DNA of 64,000 nt from Auanema rhodensis (lineage: Eukaryota > Nematoda > Chromadorea > Rhabditida > Rhabditidae): the NCBI GenBank assembly GCA_964057225.1, contig OZ059895.1, positions 6,510,001-6,574,000 of the forward strand. Direction: 5' to 3'. The notes below the pieces were generated by a model. The model saw only the letters and a program-made list of their open reading frames with translations, searched no databases and was not told the DNA's origin. The first letter of the stretch is position 1. Each line of letters starts with the position of its first letter. Both the position numbers and the translations under genes were made by a program. Below are positions 11,401 to 22,919 of the stretch, piece after piece.

Positions 11401-14400
11401 CAGTGGTGCTGGACCGGATACCGCTCAAATTCAATACACAATACTCTATCTCTCTTCCTCAATGAGCAACAAGAACGATGAGACGACGATATGGACGGCA
11501 GTTTAACAAGATGAACTGTTCCTTACATATGTCTACTCATGTCATTCACGGAAGCTTCTTGACTCTAAAGAGAAAATAGACATGGCTTCACTCTCCCCTC
11601 GGTTCTTTCCTATCGCACTTCCCGTTGTTGATTTTGCTCTGATCCTCTATAATTTGCAAAGGCCAACTGAACTTGACATAGAGAATTTCAAGTTGAGCTA
11701 GTTGGACGATTTCATTCAGAAAAAAAAAGAATGAAAGTTGTTGTTCAGAATCTAGTAAACACATATAGCACACTATGGAGCCTAGCGCAATTTCAACCAC
11801 GTATTGGTAGTACAAGCGAAAATGGTAAAAACTAGTTGTGATCAGCTCAATCTTCATAACGGTAGCATGCAAACATACAATGATAGCGCGTGATGACAGC
11901 GGCGACGGTGATCATTATGATGATTACGTTGGTGACATACAAGGCGGAACGTCCACTGAACAACATCAGTTAGTGTCGTTGTCATTGAACCCCGCGGTCA
12001 TCTCTCCGCTCTATTTTTATAGAAACATCATCAGATTTAGAAAGAATAGGAACTGAGACTATAAACCAAAGTTATGAAAATCACAGATCTGGATAACAGA
12101 GAGTTTTTGAAGGATAGCAAGAAATTGAAGTGTGCGAGGAGCCAGATAGTCGGCTATTCAAGAGCCATAACATGAGGGAGCAAAACTATCCATATATGGC
12201 TATGCGTTCATCCCTCTCCAACTGCTGCACTAATGAAATGTTCGCTCTACAGCGGTATCATTATTGATTAGAGAAAATCCTGATTCACTATGTGCGATGC
12301 TTTGTTGCTACGAACATCACTTCCATCCGTATCTAGAAGACAATACGAGAGAGAATTTGAACTATCATCGGTCGAAATGACAAATGCGGTCACCGACATT
12401 TACACAACGTACTCAACAAAGTTTTTCATAAGTAGAAAGCTATTTAACAACCATATATGGTCTAGGACACGCAAAAACCTGTGAATATACTCCCCTCTTT
12501 CCCTCCGTATACCGTCACTTCGTTAGTAAAGAAAGAGACGCTCGCACATCATCAACACTGGCAACAGCCCAAGAGAGTCGAAAAGGAGAAGGAGTAGAAA
12601 GAAAAGAAAAAGAATGAAAGAGGGAATGCAACCGTTCTGTGAAGAAGAGAAACAGTCGGACCAGGACACGCATTCACCCACCAACACATACACACACCGG
12701 GAAAACCGGTCCTAAGACTTTTCTCTCCCTCTCTATATATAGAGGCTGGTGACTATTGCCAATATTCAAAACTTAACATAAACACAGTGGTCTGCTAATG
12801 ACTATGAAGATGTAAACGAACAAAATAATGAAGATTGTAAATCCAAAAAAAACATCACTGACCAACTTGTGCTGAAGAGCCTGCCGGAGGCATAAATTCT
12901 AGACCAGCCGAAGAAGGATAGACAGAAATATGAAACTGAGGTAAAAATCGATTGACTTGTCGCCCTTAAAAAATACAATTAGATATCATAGATGAACTAA
13001 GGCAACAAAACCTATAAGGATAGGTACAAGCCCTCCTAAATGCTCCATACAGAGCACGTAGCTATGACTTCCTTTAGACATTGGTCGAATAGTGCAATAA
13101 GAACGAGCATCACTAACTGAACATACGAAATGGCAAAGTTCTTCGTTTCGCGGAATTCGACACTGAAAATAGTAAAATTAGATTATTGAAACTGTAAACA
13201 ACGTGTGCTTTATAGAAGCAAATACTAAAGTTTTACCAAAAAGATTTATAAAAAGATAAGAAAACAAAGTAAGGAAACGCTCATTAGGCTGAACATCGGA
13301 ACTGCTCCTTGTCATCAAAATGTTTTCAAACAATATGCAAAAAGAAGAAAACATCATGTTCCAAAGAATAGAAAGAATTATGTGCTATTCATAAACAAAA
13401 TAGAGGGCCAAAAACTAAATTTTAAGAAAAAAAACTGACTCACCCTAATGATATGATGATCCAAAGACTTTAGAGCTCGCTGCTCCTTAAAAGGCACAGG
13501 AAGAGAATCAGCTTTTCGACCACTAGAGCCCATATAACGCCAAACGTCGTAAGTCACCAGGTTGAATAGGGATGGTACACCTCCATAAACCCTTCCTACT
13601 CCCAAATGTCCTCCAGCGGCTATAATAATGGCTCGGCCACCATAAGCCCAGGTTAAAGCTGTTAAGGCTCCTCCACGGATTCCGATGTGTTCACGATGAA
13701 CACAACAAGCTAATCTGTCCAGCATGATGAGCTCCCTACGAGAATTTATGAGAGCTAACATGGTACCTTCATGATTCCATTGCATGTGATGAACGGTGCA
13801 TCCAACATCATACTCATCGGGATCAATTTGTTCGAAATTTCTCATAAGATATATAATATTACTGGCACTGAGCATAGCTAGAGTCCATCGAGAATTGTGA
13901 TTAGTTGCTCCACAGGCCATCTTCATGATTGGATCACGGGCAATTTGACGTTCAGTAATATTAGCTCCTTGATCAGTAAGAATACTTACACTTCCAGAAG
14001 CAAATCCGAGAATAAGATGACGTGAATCTGGAACCCATGCTCCTGATAGCACAGGATTCTCCGCTGGGTATGAATTGCTCCATACGCGTTGTCCAGTACT
14101 TGAGCCGATAAGGACAAAATTGTCTTCGTATACAATGAGAGCAGAACTGCCACAAGGACTCCAGCACAAATCACGCACCTTAACACCTCGGTCGTTCACG
14201 AGCTCCACAGACCAACGATCGTCGTTACGGACCCAAACGTAGATAACACCGGCAGCGTCACAGGAGGCTAGCTTGAATTCGGCTCGATTCCATGCAACCA
14301 GACTAATTGCGGAATGGTGGCCACGTAGATTAAAATTATAGCGAGCGTTATCATCCTCTATGGGATGAAAGTCAGTGCACGTGATGCCGACGCAACCTGT

Positions 14401-14517
14401 ATCGCATCCGACGCCAAGCACACCTTGGTCATCAGTTAAGGGAATCCAAGCCAGGTGGGTAATGTTAGATTCAATGTGTGAGCCTGGCCAATTGGAGCAC
14501 TCCCATGCAATCTTCAT
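8471..14517 (-). CDS. tub-2: tubby-like protein 4 (TULP4/TUSP) orthologue: WD40 plus tubby C-terminus
   Basis: Large multi-domain tubby family member; vertebrate TULP4 is a putative cullin-RING substrate receptor. Exon 1 (14517-13444, 358 codons) is a WD40 region containing FNLRGHHSA, DRWSVELVNDRGV and SSTGQRVWSNSY, very close to human TULP4. Further exons: 13162-13012 (EHLGGLVPI), 12964-12863, 11206-11113, 11014-10907, 10799-10682 (SNVWCTRFNI), 10328-10204 (YKTSVLHLQPRQMTI), about 9920-9762 (FSEDEYDD), 9686-9603, 9505-9391, 9342-9119, 9073-8993, 8945-8781 (HNKTPFWNEHNQVYQ), 8735-8688 (LDFGGRVTQ) and 8608-8471 (QFGRIEGGAYTLDF, end of the tubby barrel). The joins at 11113/11014, 10907/10799 and 10204/9920 are best guesses. 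A SOCS box is not evident. Identity is certain; the symbol follows C. elegans from memory. Confidence 0.93.
11207..12862 (-). other. long intron of the TULP4-type gene
   Basis: 1.66 kb between exons 12964-12863 and 11206-11113, against 40-60 nt for most introns here. It has short unrelated open frames on both strands (for example 11838-12056) and a TATATATA box-like stretch near 12734. No gene was recognised. Confidence 0.5.
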
Positions 14518-15088
14518 GACGTTGTCGAGAACAGAATCATTAGGCTACTAGGATGAAGAATACATTCGTCGTTACACAGGCACAAGCCTAACTGATCCAA
14601 GAGGTGGGGCTGGGAACAACCACAGCAGGATTGAGACGCAGAAGAACGTACAGACGCTAGAGAAAAAGGGCGCTTGTTTTCAGTGTGCTGCTATAACACA
14701 ACCCACAAGTCGTGGCGGGACTATGAAGAAAATGGGCAAACTGCCAACACTATCCAGCTCGAACTCGTCATCAAGCTCATGACGAATCCAGATGCTTTTA
14801 TCTTTTAGGGTAAAATGTGATGAACAACTAATTCATATGATTTATTCGATATACACAATTAATAATTAAGAAAGAACCGATTTTGCATAGTAATATACAA
14901 ATTGAAGAATCCTATTCCACATCTATATCAACAACGTTTTAAATTGATTTCGCAATATATGAAAATTATCTTTTACTTATTTATATTATTTGGATTTTAT
15001 CTTCTTCATTTTATTTTTAATGTCACTTTTTGTTTCATAATAATTTGAAATATATTTAATATTCCAGACTTTGGTACTTCACCTAAGC
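14518..15088. other. divergent promoter region, tub-2 / scm-1
   Basis: Head-to-head gap. The left part (14518-14790) has raised GC; the right part is very AT-rich. An acceptor-like ATTCCAG ends at 15067, 21 nt before the SCAMP ATG. Confidence 0.45.
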
Positions 15089-16765
15089 ATGACAACTCCC
15101 AATCCTTTTGCTGATCCCTTTGCGGTAAGTTATGTTCAAAGTTTTTGAATTTAATTTCTTACAAGTTTATAAACGTTCTGATTCTATATTCATTTAAGGA
15201 TCCCTCTGTTCAACAAGCTACGGCTTCACGACCCATTGATGGTACTGAAGACTTTAATCCTTTTGCTAATAAGCCTGCCCAGCCAACTGTGACCCAACAG
15301 GTTAGCTAATATAAAAACTTACAATTTTAATGTTTTTGTTTGATCACAAACTTTATGCATCCCTAGTTATCATTTCTGCTGCTATATCACGAATAAACTT
15401 TGAAAAGTTTATAAACGGTTTTTGCGTTATATGCATTTGTTTGTTTATAATTGTCATATGCACCTGGAAAAAGAGCAATAATGATTCACTAATTTATTTT
15501 TTTAATTTTGTTTTTCCTGTTTTTCAATTTCAATGAGGCGAGTAAGGTTGTGCTTGAGTATTCTTTCTCTTCGTCTTAGTATTGATTAATCGAAAATAGG
15601 GCTTCCTTACTTGTTTCATATTACTAAATATTTTCAGTTTTTTTATAATTAAAGATTTAGCCTGCTTCTGCTAGTTCTGGTATTGGAGCTCGCGGGATGG
15701 ATGATGAGCTTTTCCGCAAGCAAGAAGAATTGGAAAAGAAAGCCCAAGAATTACGTAAGAGAGAAGAAGAACTAGAGAGGCGCCAGCAACAAGGAGCGCA
15801 GCCAGGTTTGATATTATTGCATACTTAGTATATCTTTTTGTCATTATATTAGCTGGTCAAAGAAGTGCTGCACAGACCCACAACTGGCCACCTCTTCCCA
15901 CATTTATTCCTATTGAACCCTGTTTCTATCAGGTATGCAGTATCCAAAGTCATCTAACATCAGATTTTCTTTTTTTAGGATATTGAAGTGGAAATTCCAG
16001 TCCAATTCCAAAAAACCGTGACTCTTGTCTATTACGTCTTTTTAACCTATATTCTGGCTCTTGTATTCAACGCTATTGCATCCTTGTTCTACTTTGTTTC
16101 AGCAGGAGGTATAGTTTTGTTTGTTGAGCAGGTTAATTTCAATTTTTTTGAAGGATCACTTGGTGTTCTTTTCTTGGCTATTATACAATTGGCTCTTTTT
16201 TCACCTTGCTCCTTTCTCTTCTGGTTCCGTCCAGTGTACAAGGCCTTCCGGAATGACTCTTCCTTTAACTTCATGGTTTGTTAATATTAAGTAGCTAATT
16301 ATTATCAACTCTATTCAGGTCTTCTTCTTTGTTCTATTTTTCCATTCCATCTATACTTTCTTCCAAGCTATGGGAATCAACAATTATGGATGTGGCTGGG
16401 TAAATGCTATAGAAACAATGCGCAGTATGATTTCTTTTATTTATATTGAGTTTATTGCTTTGATTAAGGTTCACACTGGTTTGTCGGCATTCTTATGCTC
16501 ATTTCAGCCATTTGCTTGACAGCTGCATTCGGGGGAATGGTTTTTGCCCTATTTAAAGTTCATCGTTTGTACAGGTTTGCTGTTTATTTTTTAGAAAAAT
16601 CGATCAATTGATAATTTCAGAGGGTCCGGTTTCTCCCTGGATAAAGCTCGCCAAGAATTCACTGATGGTGTCATGAGCGACAGAACTGTTCGCCAAGCAG
16701 CCAATGCAGCCGGCTCAGCTGCTGCCAGTGCAGCTTTCCAGCAAGCCACAGCCGGTCGCTTTTAA
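15089..16765 (+). CDS. scm-1: secretory carrier-associated membrane protein (SCAMP)
   Basis: Four-pass membrane protein of post-Golgi and endosomal recycling vesicles. Exons 15089-15124, 15199-15300, 15661-15805, 15853-15932, 15979-16275, 16319-16424, 16469-16574 and 16621-16765 give 338 residues, the normal SCAMP length. In order: NPF motifs near the N-terminus (PNPFADPF, FNPFAN; EH-domain ligands), a charged coiled coil (DELFRKQEELEKKAQELRK), the amphipathic E-peptide-like segment before helix 1, four hydrophobic helices with the conserved CSFLFWFRPVYKAFR loop, and a C-terminal tail with YRGSGFSLDKARQEF. Acceptors vary (TTTAG, TTAAG, TTCAG). Confidence 0.96.
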
Positions 16766-17265
16766 ATTATGAAAGGTTGAAGAAATACTATGAGATCCAC
16801 TCTATATAGTTTTAATTATTGCTAACTTTTTCCAATTTTCAAAATGTGATTTTATTGCTTAGTCTCTCTTCATTCCTGTGTACACTATTTGTTGTCTTTT
16901 CGCTCCTTATGCCAGAAATGCAACATATGACTAGGCGATTTAATGTTTTCCCTTTTCTTGAGCAGGCCTTTTGATAAATCTTAACTTTTAGATTTTCATA
17001 TTAAATATATTATGTTTGTAATTAGAATGTCTGTACTTTAGAATGTCTGTACTTTAGCTATCCGTGTTTAACAAGTAGTCTCACATGGGTTCCCTGTTGT
17101 GCTATGCAAAGCTTTTTTTAATTTATTGAAATATCTTGTTTGTCCTTGATATTCTTTATTTATTTTTTACCTATAGCCACAAGAAACTATAGATTTTTTT
17201 CAATCAGATTTGTCGTAGTTTTTAATATTTTACATAAATATATTTCCAAGATACATCATCATCAT
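16766..17265. other. intergenic between convergent genes; 16-bp tandem duplication
   Basis: 3' flanks of SCAMP and GALK2. A 16-bp unit is directly duplicated at 17025-17040 and 17041-17056. There is no coding content. Confidence 0.6.
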
Positions 17266-19218
17266 TCATAGATACTTGTATTCGATTCCCGCACATGGGA
17301 AAGAATTGAAGAGGACATTCAGATGACTCAGATTTGTGTCAGATGCGGAATCAACTAACGACACAACGCAGCCACCCCAACCCGCACCTGTAAGTCTTGC
17401 ACCAAGAGCGCCACTTTCTAAACAAGACTGAACAAGCTTATCGAGAGCCTCACAACTACATTCGTAATCCTTAATCGAAATGATGAGAAAGAAATAATAG
17501 CATTATAATACCTTTTTGCAACTTTCATGACTTTGTGTCATTAACTTTCCCATTTCCAATATGTCGTTATTTTTACAGGCATCTGCAAACATGGATACTC
17601 GCAGTGCTTCTGAGTACACATGACGTGCACGAGAGCGTATTTTAAAGATTGTCACTGAAAGCATCGTTTCTTTGATATTTTAAAGTTATGCGATAAAACG
17701 CTAGAATTTTGCGAGAAAGAGGCTAAAGTTTAAAACTCAAAACACTTGTCATGAATAGAAGCAACCGATCTGTTTTGTGATTGGCAAAACATGCGGATGT
17801 TTGCTTGTTGATAGTAGCGTTTTGCTTCTTAAAAAAACACTTGCATATTTTAAAAACTGATATATGTGTAAGTTTAGACTTACAATGCTCCGTATTGGGG
17901 GCTATACAACTTGACACCTCATCCGCTCCAAGTAGATTATTAAGCTCTTCTCGGCTAGCTTCTTCAGGCAACTCCTTTTCAACAAGTGAAATCATAGAAG
18001 TTAAATCATATCCCAATATCCCCTGAACTTCTCTCAACTTCGCAATTCGATTTGTAGGTTGTGATTTATTTTGCAGCTTCAATAAAAGCTATAAATAACA
18101 AAGTAAGAATAATGAACATAAACACTATTTGTACCTTGGCAGCTACACGACATTCTGTTACTCGTTGATTATATTGGGATGTGGCAGCCTAAATCATACT
18201 GATGTATAAATATATTTAAAAAAATAATTTATGTATGATACTTTTTGAGAAGTACTAATAGATTTCAAATCATAGACTCACCTTGTTCAAGGTAGCGCCA
18301 GAGTGCAAAACAACGAACTTAGCTCGCGGTGGTAGAGAAACTGGTTCAGCCTTTAGAGGATTAAAATCAATTTTTAGAGCTTTTCCATTGATAGACAAGA
18401 TCTATATCAAAACAAATGATAAAAAAATTGTTTACAAAAAGCACCTCGGCTGCTTGGTCCATTCCTCCACCTTGGGTTCCAATTAGGTGCTCAGCTTCTG
18501 CACATATCTTGGCGAACTGTTCTCTGACATATTTCGAAATTGCTACATTATGAAGTAATATTTACCTTCCTATTTTTTCCAACCCTTCATTAGTGTGCAA
18601 CAGCAGTGTTGCTAACGCTACCGAACAAACTACGGATGAACTACTTGATAATCCAGAAGAAGGAGGAATGTTTCCTGTAAGATGTAAACACATACTAAAT
18701 CTCCAAAACCTTTTATTACCACCAATCATTATATTGTAACCTTTAGGTTCAAAGTTAAATATGGTGGTGATACTTTTCCAGCCACATAAAGCATAATCAT
18801 ACCATTTAGGATTTGTTACATTTGTCCATGATGTAGGCAAATCAACCTCGTAGCTTCTATAAAATGAAAATATTGCAATAAAATGAGAAAAGAGTGGGTA
18901 ACTAATTTGACATATTTGCTTAAATGTATATGTTGAAAAAAATAAAATTACGGGTATAAACTGTCTAAGTTGTGAATGCGTATTTTTTCTGAATTATTAG
19001 GTGAAATGAGCAGTTCAGTGGAATTGCTAATAGCCATGGGAAATACGGAATAATCACTGTAATCAATATGCTCGCCTAAATTTCAACCTAGAGCAATACA
19101 ATGAAGAAGATATATGCTTACCAATCAAATTCACACGACCTGGACAACGAACATAATATGCAGGATTACATTGAAAAACTTCAGTAAAACGCTTTTTTAA
19201 GTTCTCATACAATGCCAT
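17266..19218 (-). CDS. galk-2: N-acetylgalactosamine kinase / galactokinase family (GALK2 type)
   Basis: GHMP-family sugar kinase that phosphorylates GalNAc or galactose at C1 with ATP. Exons 19218-19122, 19075-18952, 18856-18720, 18674-18566, 18523-18445, 18401-18282, 18188-18135, 18088-17884, 17654-17512 and 17469-17266 give 423 residues. The galactokinase signature is [21 protein letters not shown]. The ATP loop is [16 protein letters not shown] and the C-terminal GHMP motif is [26 protein letters not shown], with Ser where galactokinases usually have Asn or Gly, and LGADEVSS point to the GALK2 branch. The start follows an acceptor TATTTTCAG 12 nt upstream. It lies next to nlp-12 in the same orientation, as I recall from C. 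elegans. Confidence 0.94.
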
Positions 19219-20444
19219 TGTTACAGTTGTCTGAAAATACGAGGAACAAAATACAACGTATTATTTTCTATATTAAGTGTTCACAGAAAACATATTAATG
19301 GAAGAAAACATGAGATTAACAGTTATCTCAACTTGGCCAACTTTGAATGATGCTTTGTGACAACATCATCCACGTGTCTCTTCACGTAAATACCTTTCAT
19401 ATCTCTCCTAATATCATGCAGACACACACACACACCTTATAAAATGCCAATGTAATAGTAAAACTTGACATTTCTATGATTGACGTATGATTAAAAACAA
19501 ATTTTTCGTTTGTTTATTGACGTGAACTAATCGTAGCTGTCACTCTTTGAAAGAAATAATATTAAGAAATTACGCGTTGTCTTAAGAGAATAATCAGTTA
19601 ATGAGGACATTAACTATACACATCATTGTTATCTGCATATCCAAAATAGTTTATTATTTCTGATAAGAGTGCGTTGAAAAGGATCAAGAGATAGAAAAAG
19701 AATAATATATTACTATAATCGTTAATAAACAATTCCTGTGATAATATTATGATGGCTTATCAAGCATACAAAATTTCCTGACCAGTAACTCATGTATTGA
19801 TGTTTAGTTTGAACACAACAACTGGTTTCAGCTCACACTGACAAAACTTACCCTTGTTTCCAAAAAAAGAACTTACAATATTATGAAATCTTTAATATAA
19901 ATTGCTAAAAAAAGTCTGTTTAGTTTAGTTTTCCTATATTAACTTCATACGTGGCACTGCATTAGAGCGCGAAAAACAAACGGCTGAATGACCCTGATCA
20001 AACCATTTCTTTCTTTATTTTTCCCAAAATTTACTCAGATATGTTAGCTTACACTTAAGAATATAGGTTTTATTATATATTTTATAGTTTGAAACTTGGT
20101 AGGAATATGTACTAGTGTTCCTGTTTCTGTTCTGTGTTTAACGTTGAATTAACATTAACATGGAGATGATCTTATTGAAACTCTCCGCACGATAAATGAA
20201 CAAAGACAATCGTCTGAGGGTATCAGATTAGTGACAACACATTTGCCAAATAATCTTAAATTTTTTTTCTTCTATTAACAAATTTAGTTTGTTCTCAAAC
20301 ACATACAGATTTTGAGATAAAATTGAGAAAATATAAAGTAAATGAGATCAAAATATTTGAGTTGGAAGTTTTGAAAAAGATGGACAAATATGGTTCGGAG
20401 TTGGATTCTAGCTAGATGCCAAAAATGAGATCACATGGAAAACT
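19219..20444. other. intergenic, no gene recognised
   Basis: 1.2 kb of AT-rich DNA upstream of GALK2 and downstream of nlp-12, with a short CA run near 19420. No coding or RNA feature was recognised. Confidence 0.4.
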
Positions 20445-22919
20445 TCAGAAGTTGGCGAGGGGCACGTAGTAGACATCGTCAAAAACTCGAGACTGTTGAC
20501 CGTCCCTTTTTCCGAATTGAAGCGGCCTGAATTCACGTTTTCCAAATTGCAAGGGACGATATCCTTCTCGTTTACCGAACTGAAAAAAACATTTTTATTA
20601 TAATTAAAAATGTTGTGAAAATCTTATAGGGTATTCAAGGGATTGCGAAACACATCTACACCTTCTCTAACCCTTTTTCCTGAAATACTTAATTCCTCCG
20701 AAGATTAGAGTTTTTTATGTCGAAAATTGAAAAATGGAGAGAATTTCTTCCTTCCTGTGTTGGTTTGCAATTTTTTAAAGTTTGTTACGTATTTTATTTT
20801 ATTGTTTCCTACTGCATTTTCAATCTAAATTTTACTTTCTTTATTCAGTAACAAATTTTAATATTCCTCCTTGTTCTAAACTTATTTTTGAAGGATAATA
20901 TTAGTGAAGTATGAAAAGTATTTTGAATACATACTAGTACTTGTATGTTTATTATCCAAAAAGAGTGAAATATTTATTTTCATACATCTATTAGGCTCTA
21001 TTTGATTGTTAGGTTTGGATCATATGGGTGTTAGTAATTGTGTTAGTGTTGTAAGAAGTAATGATACTAAACGATGAAGTGAATGGAAATGAGTTAGTTG
21101 CCTGAAATGGGCAATAAGGAGGTAGTAAGGGGGGGGGGGGTGGGTACCAGCTGTTCTCACTCACCAACTTTATCTCTTCATATACAAAAAGTGAATACTC
21201 TTTCTACACCATAAAATCATTCAAGCACAGAAGGTTTCAAACGAAAAACTAACAATGAATTCTCTAGTACATAGAATATAAACGAAAGTTATCGTTTTTC
21301 AAGAGGATCTAATAGATCTAAGCTAGAATGCATATACAAGAAAATGAATTACATGTATAGTGGTAACTGAACAGCTAACCAAATTTAGAATAAAAAACTT
21401 CTAATTTGAAATAACAGCTGTTAAAAGTTTTTTTAATGACTCTATAACAGTTTGCTTTTGTTAAATAGCGTTGTTGTAACCTGATTTCAAATTTCTGGAG
21501 AACTTTTACAAGTATTTGTAATGTTAATAACAAACGAACTAAAACTTAGAACTTCATCTCAGAAAAATTAGGAAAACAAAATCGTTAGTTCTATTGGTCC
21601 TATTAAGTTGATGTTTTTTTGCTCTTTTCTTAGGTTGTGGGTGTAGTGTTCTTTAAAAAAGATTTCCCAGGTTACGCTGGAGAAGAATAAACGTCTCCAA
21701 AATAAAAGTGCATTATTCTTACAAAATGCAACTTTGATTAAAGTATAAGTGTGAATGACGCGTAATGTTATATGATGTTGGGATCTTACTAGAACCCTGA
21801 ATGACTTCAGATGTTTAATAAAAATTTTAAATGCAGAAAATTTTAAATTCCTCTCATATAAACCAAAAATTTCTTCATTTAATGGAAGAATTTTTTAAGC
21901 ACATTGAACAGCAGATTTATAGATTGCTTCTCGTTTTGCTTGTAACATCATTTCACTAAATATGTAATGATGATGAGAAGATGATGAACATCATCATTTT
22001 GGGGGTGAAAGACTCCCCATTCATTTCTCTCTCTAATATTGAGATGGCATTTTTGTTTCTAAAATAGCTGCAAAAGGCAATTGGAGCGGTTCCAAAGAGA
22101 GGAAAAGCCATGTGGTTTCTATAAATAGTATGCTCTTACTTTTGAACTAACTGTACTTATTTGCTTGCATCCTTTGTTATGAATATACTATAGGAGAAAC
22201 TATATTAAAAACAATAAGCATGTACGGAGGTTGAAACAACTATATAATCATGTAATGCAGGACTTCGTTAACTCATTTAGTCCGTTAAAGTTGTAAATGG
22301 TGTTACGGGCACCTCGATAATGATGATGAGCATAACAAAACAATAGTTGTGAGGATGTCTACGTTGAAGCAGTATTAGAAGATAGAATTCATTTCTGTTA
22401 CCAAAAAATAATTTACTTTTATTAGGATAATGGGTTATTCATGAGAACTTTGTTATGGATTTGTGGAATATCAAATCTTAAGGACACAACTTCTCATTTC
22501 GTATCGCTTTTTCTCATGTGCCATCTTCGATAGTAGAAGCAAAATAAAACGGAAAAAATTTAAATTTTGCTATGCTTTATGAATGAATTCAAAACTAAAT
22601 TCGCACAGGAAGAATTCAGCGGGAAAATAGGAACACGGGAATAAACATAATGTTATTGAATAAACTGACCATCTAAACTAAAGATAAGGATTTGTTCAAG
22701 TTATAGTGTATTGAGTTTCATCAACTACTGACTAATACCCAATCAGTAGTTTACAATCAAGATGGTAGTTCTTTGTAGAATACATCATAGTATGGAAGTT
22801 TAACTGACCTGTAGTGGCCGGTAGTCGCGATCCTGTCGATCAAACGTGTTTGATGCACTAGTGGCCATACTTACAGCCAAGAGACAGAAAACCAAAACGC
22901 ACAAAATTCTGGAGAGCAT
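20445..22919 (-). CDS. nlp-12: NLP-12 / cholecystokinin-like neuropeptide precursor
   Basis: Secreted precursor of amidated CCK/sulfakinin-type peptides; in C. elegans NLP-12 from a proprioceptive interneuron tunes locomotion. Two exons, 22919-22809 and 20579-20445, give 81 residues and are separated by a 2.2 kb intron that interrupts a peptide between RPLQ and FGKR. A signal peptide (LVFCLLAVSMATSA) is followed by three amidation-competent units ending in RPLQFGKR: DYRPLQF, EGYRPLQF and EFRPLQF, each with Gly for the amide and Lys-Arg for cleavage. The first unit is preceded by RQDR, an R-x-x-R site, not a dibasic one. The acidic-Tyr context in units 1 and 2 could allow sulfation; unit 3 has Phe in place of Tyr. 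The tail DGQQSRVFDDVYYVPLANF is of unknown role. C. elegans has two such peptides, from memory. Confidence 0.95.
20580..22808 (-). other. long intron of nlp-12
   Basis: 2.2 kb intron between the two nlp-12 exons. It carries a poly-G run (21129-21140, 12 G) and otherwise unremarkable AT-rich sequence. It may hold regulatory elements; none was identified. Confidence 0.5.
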
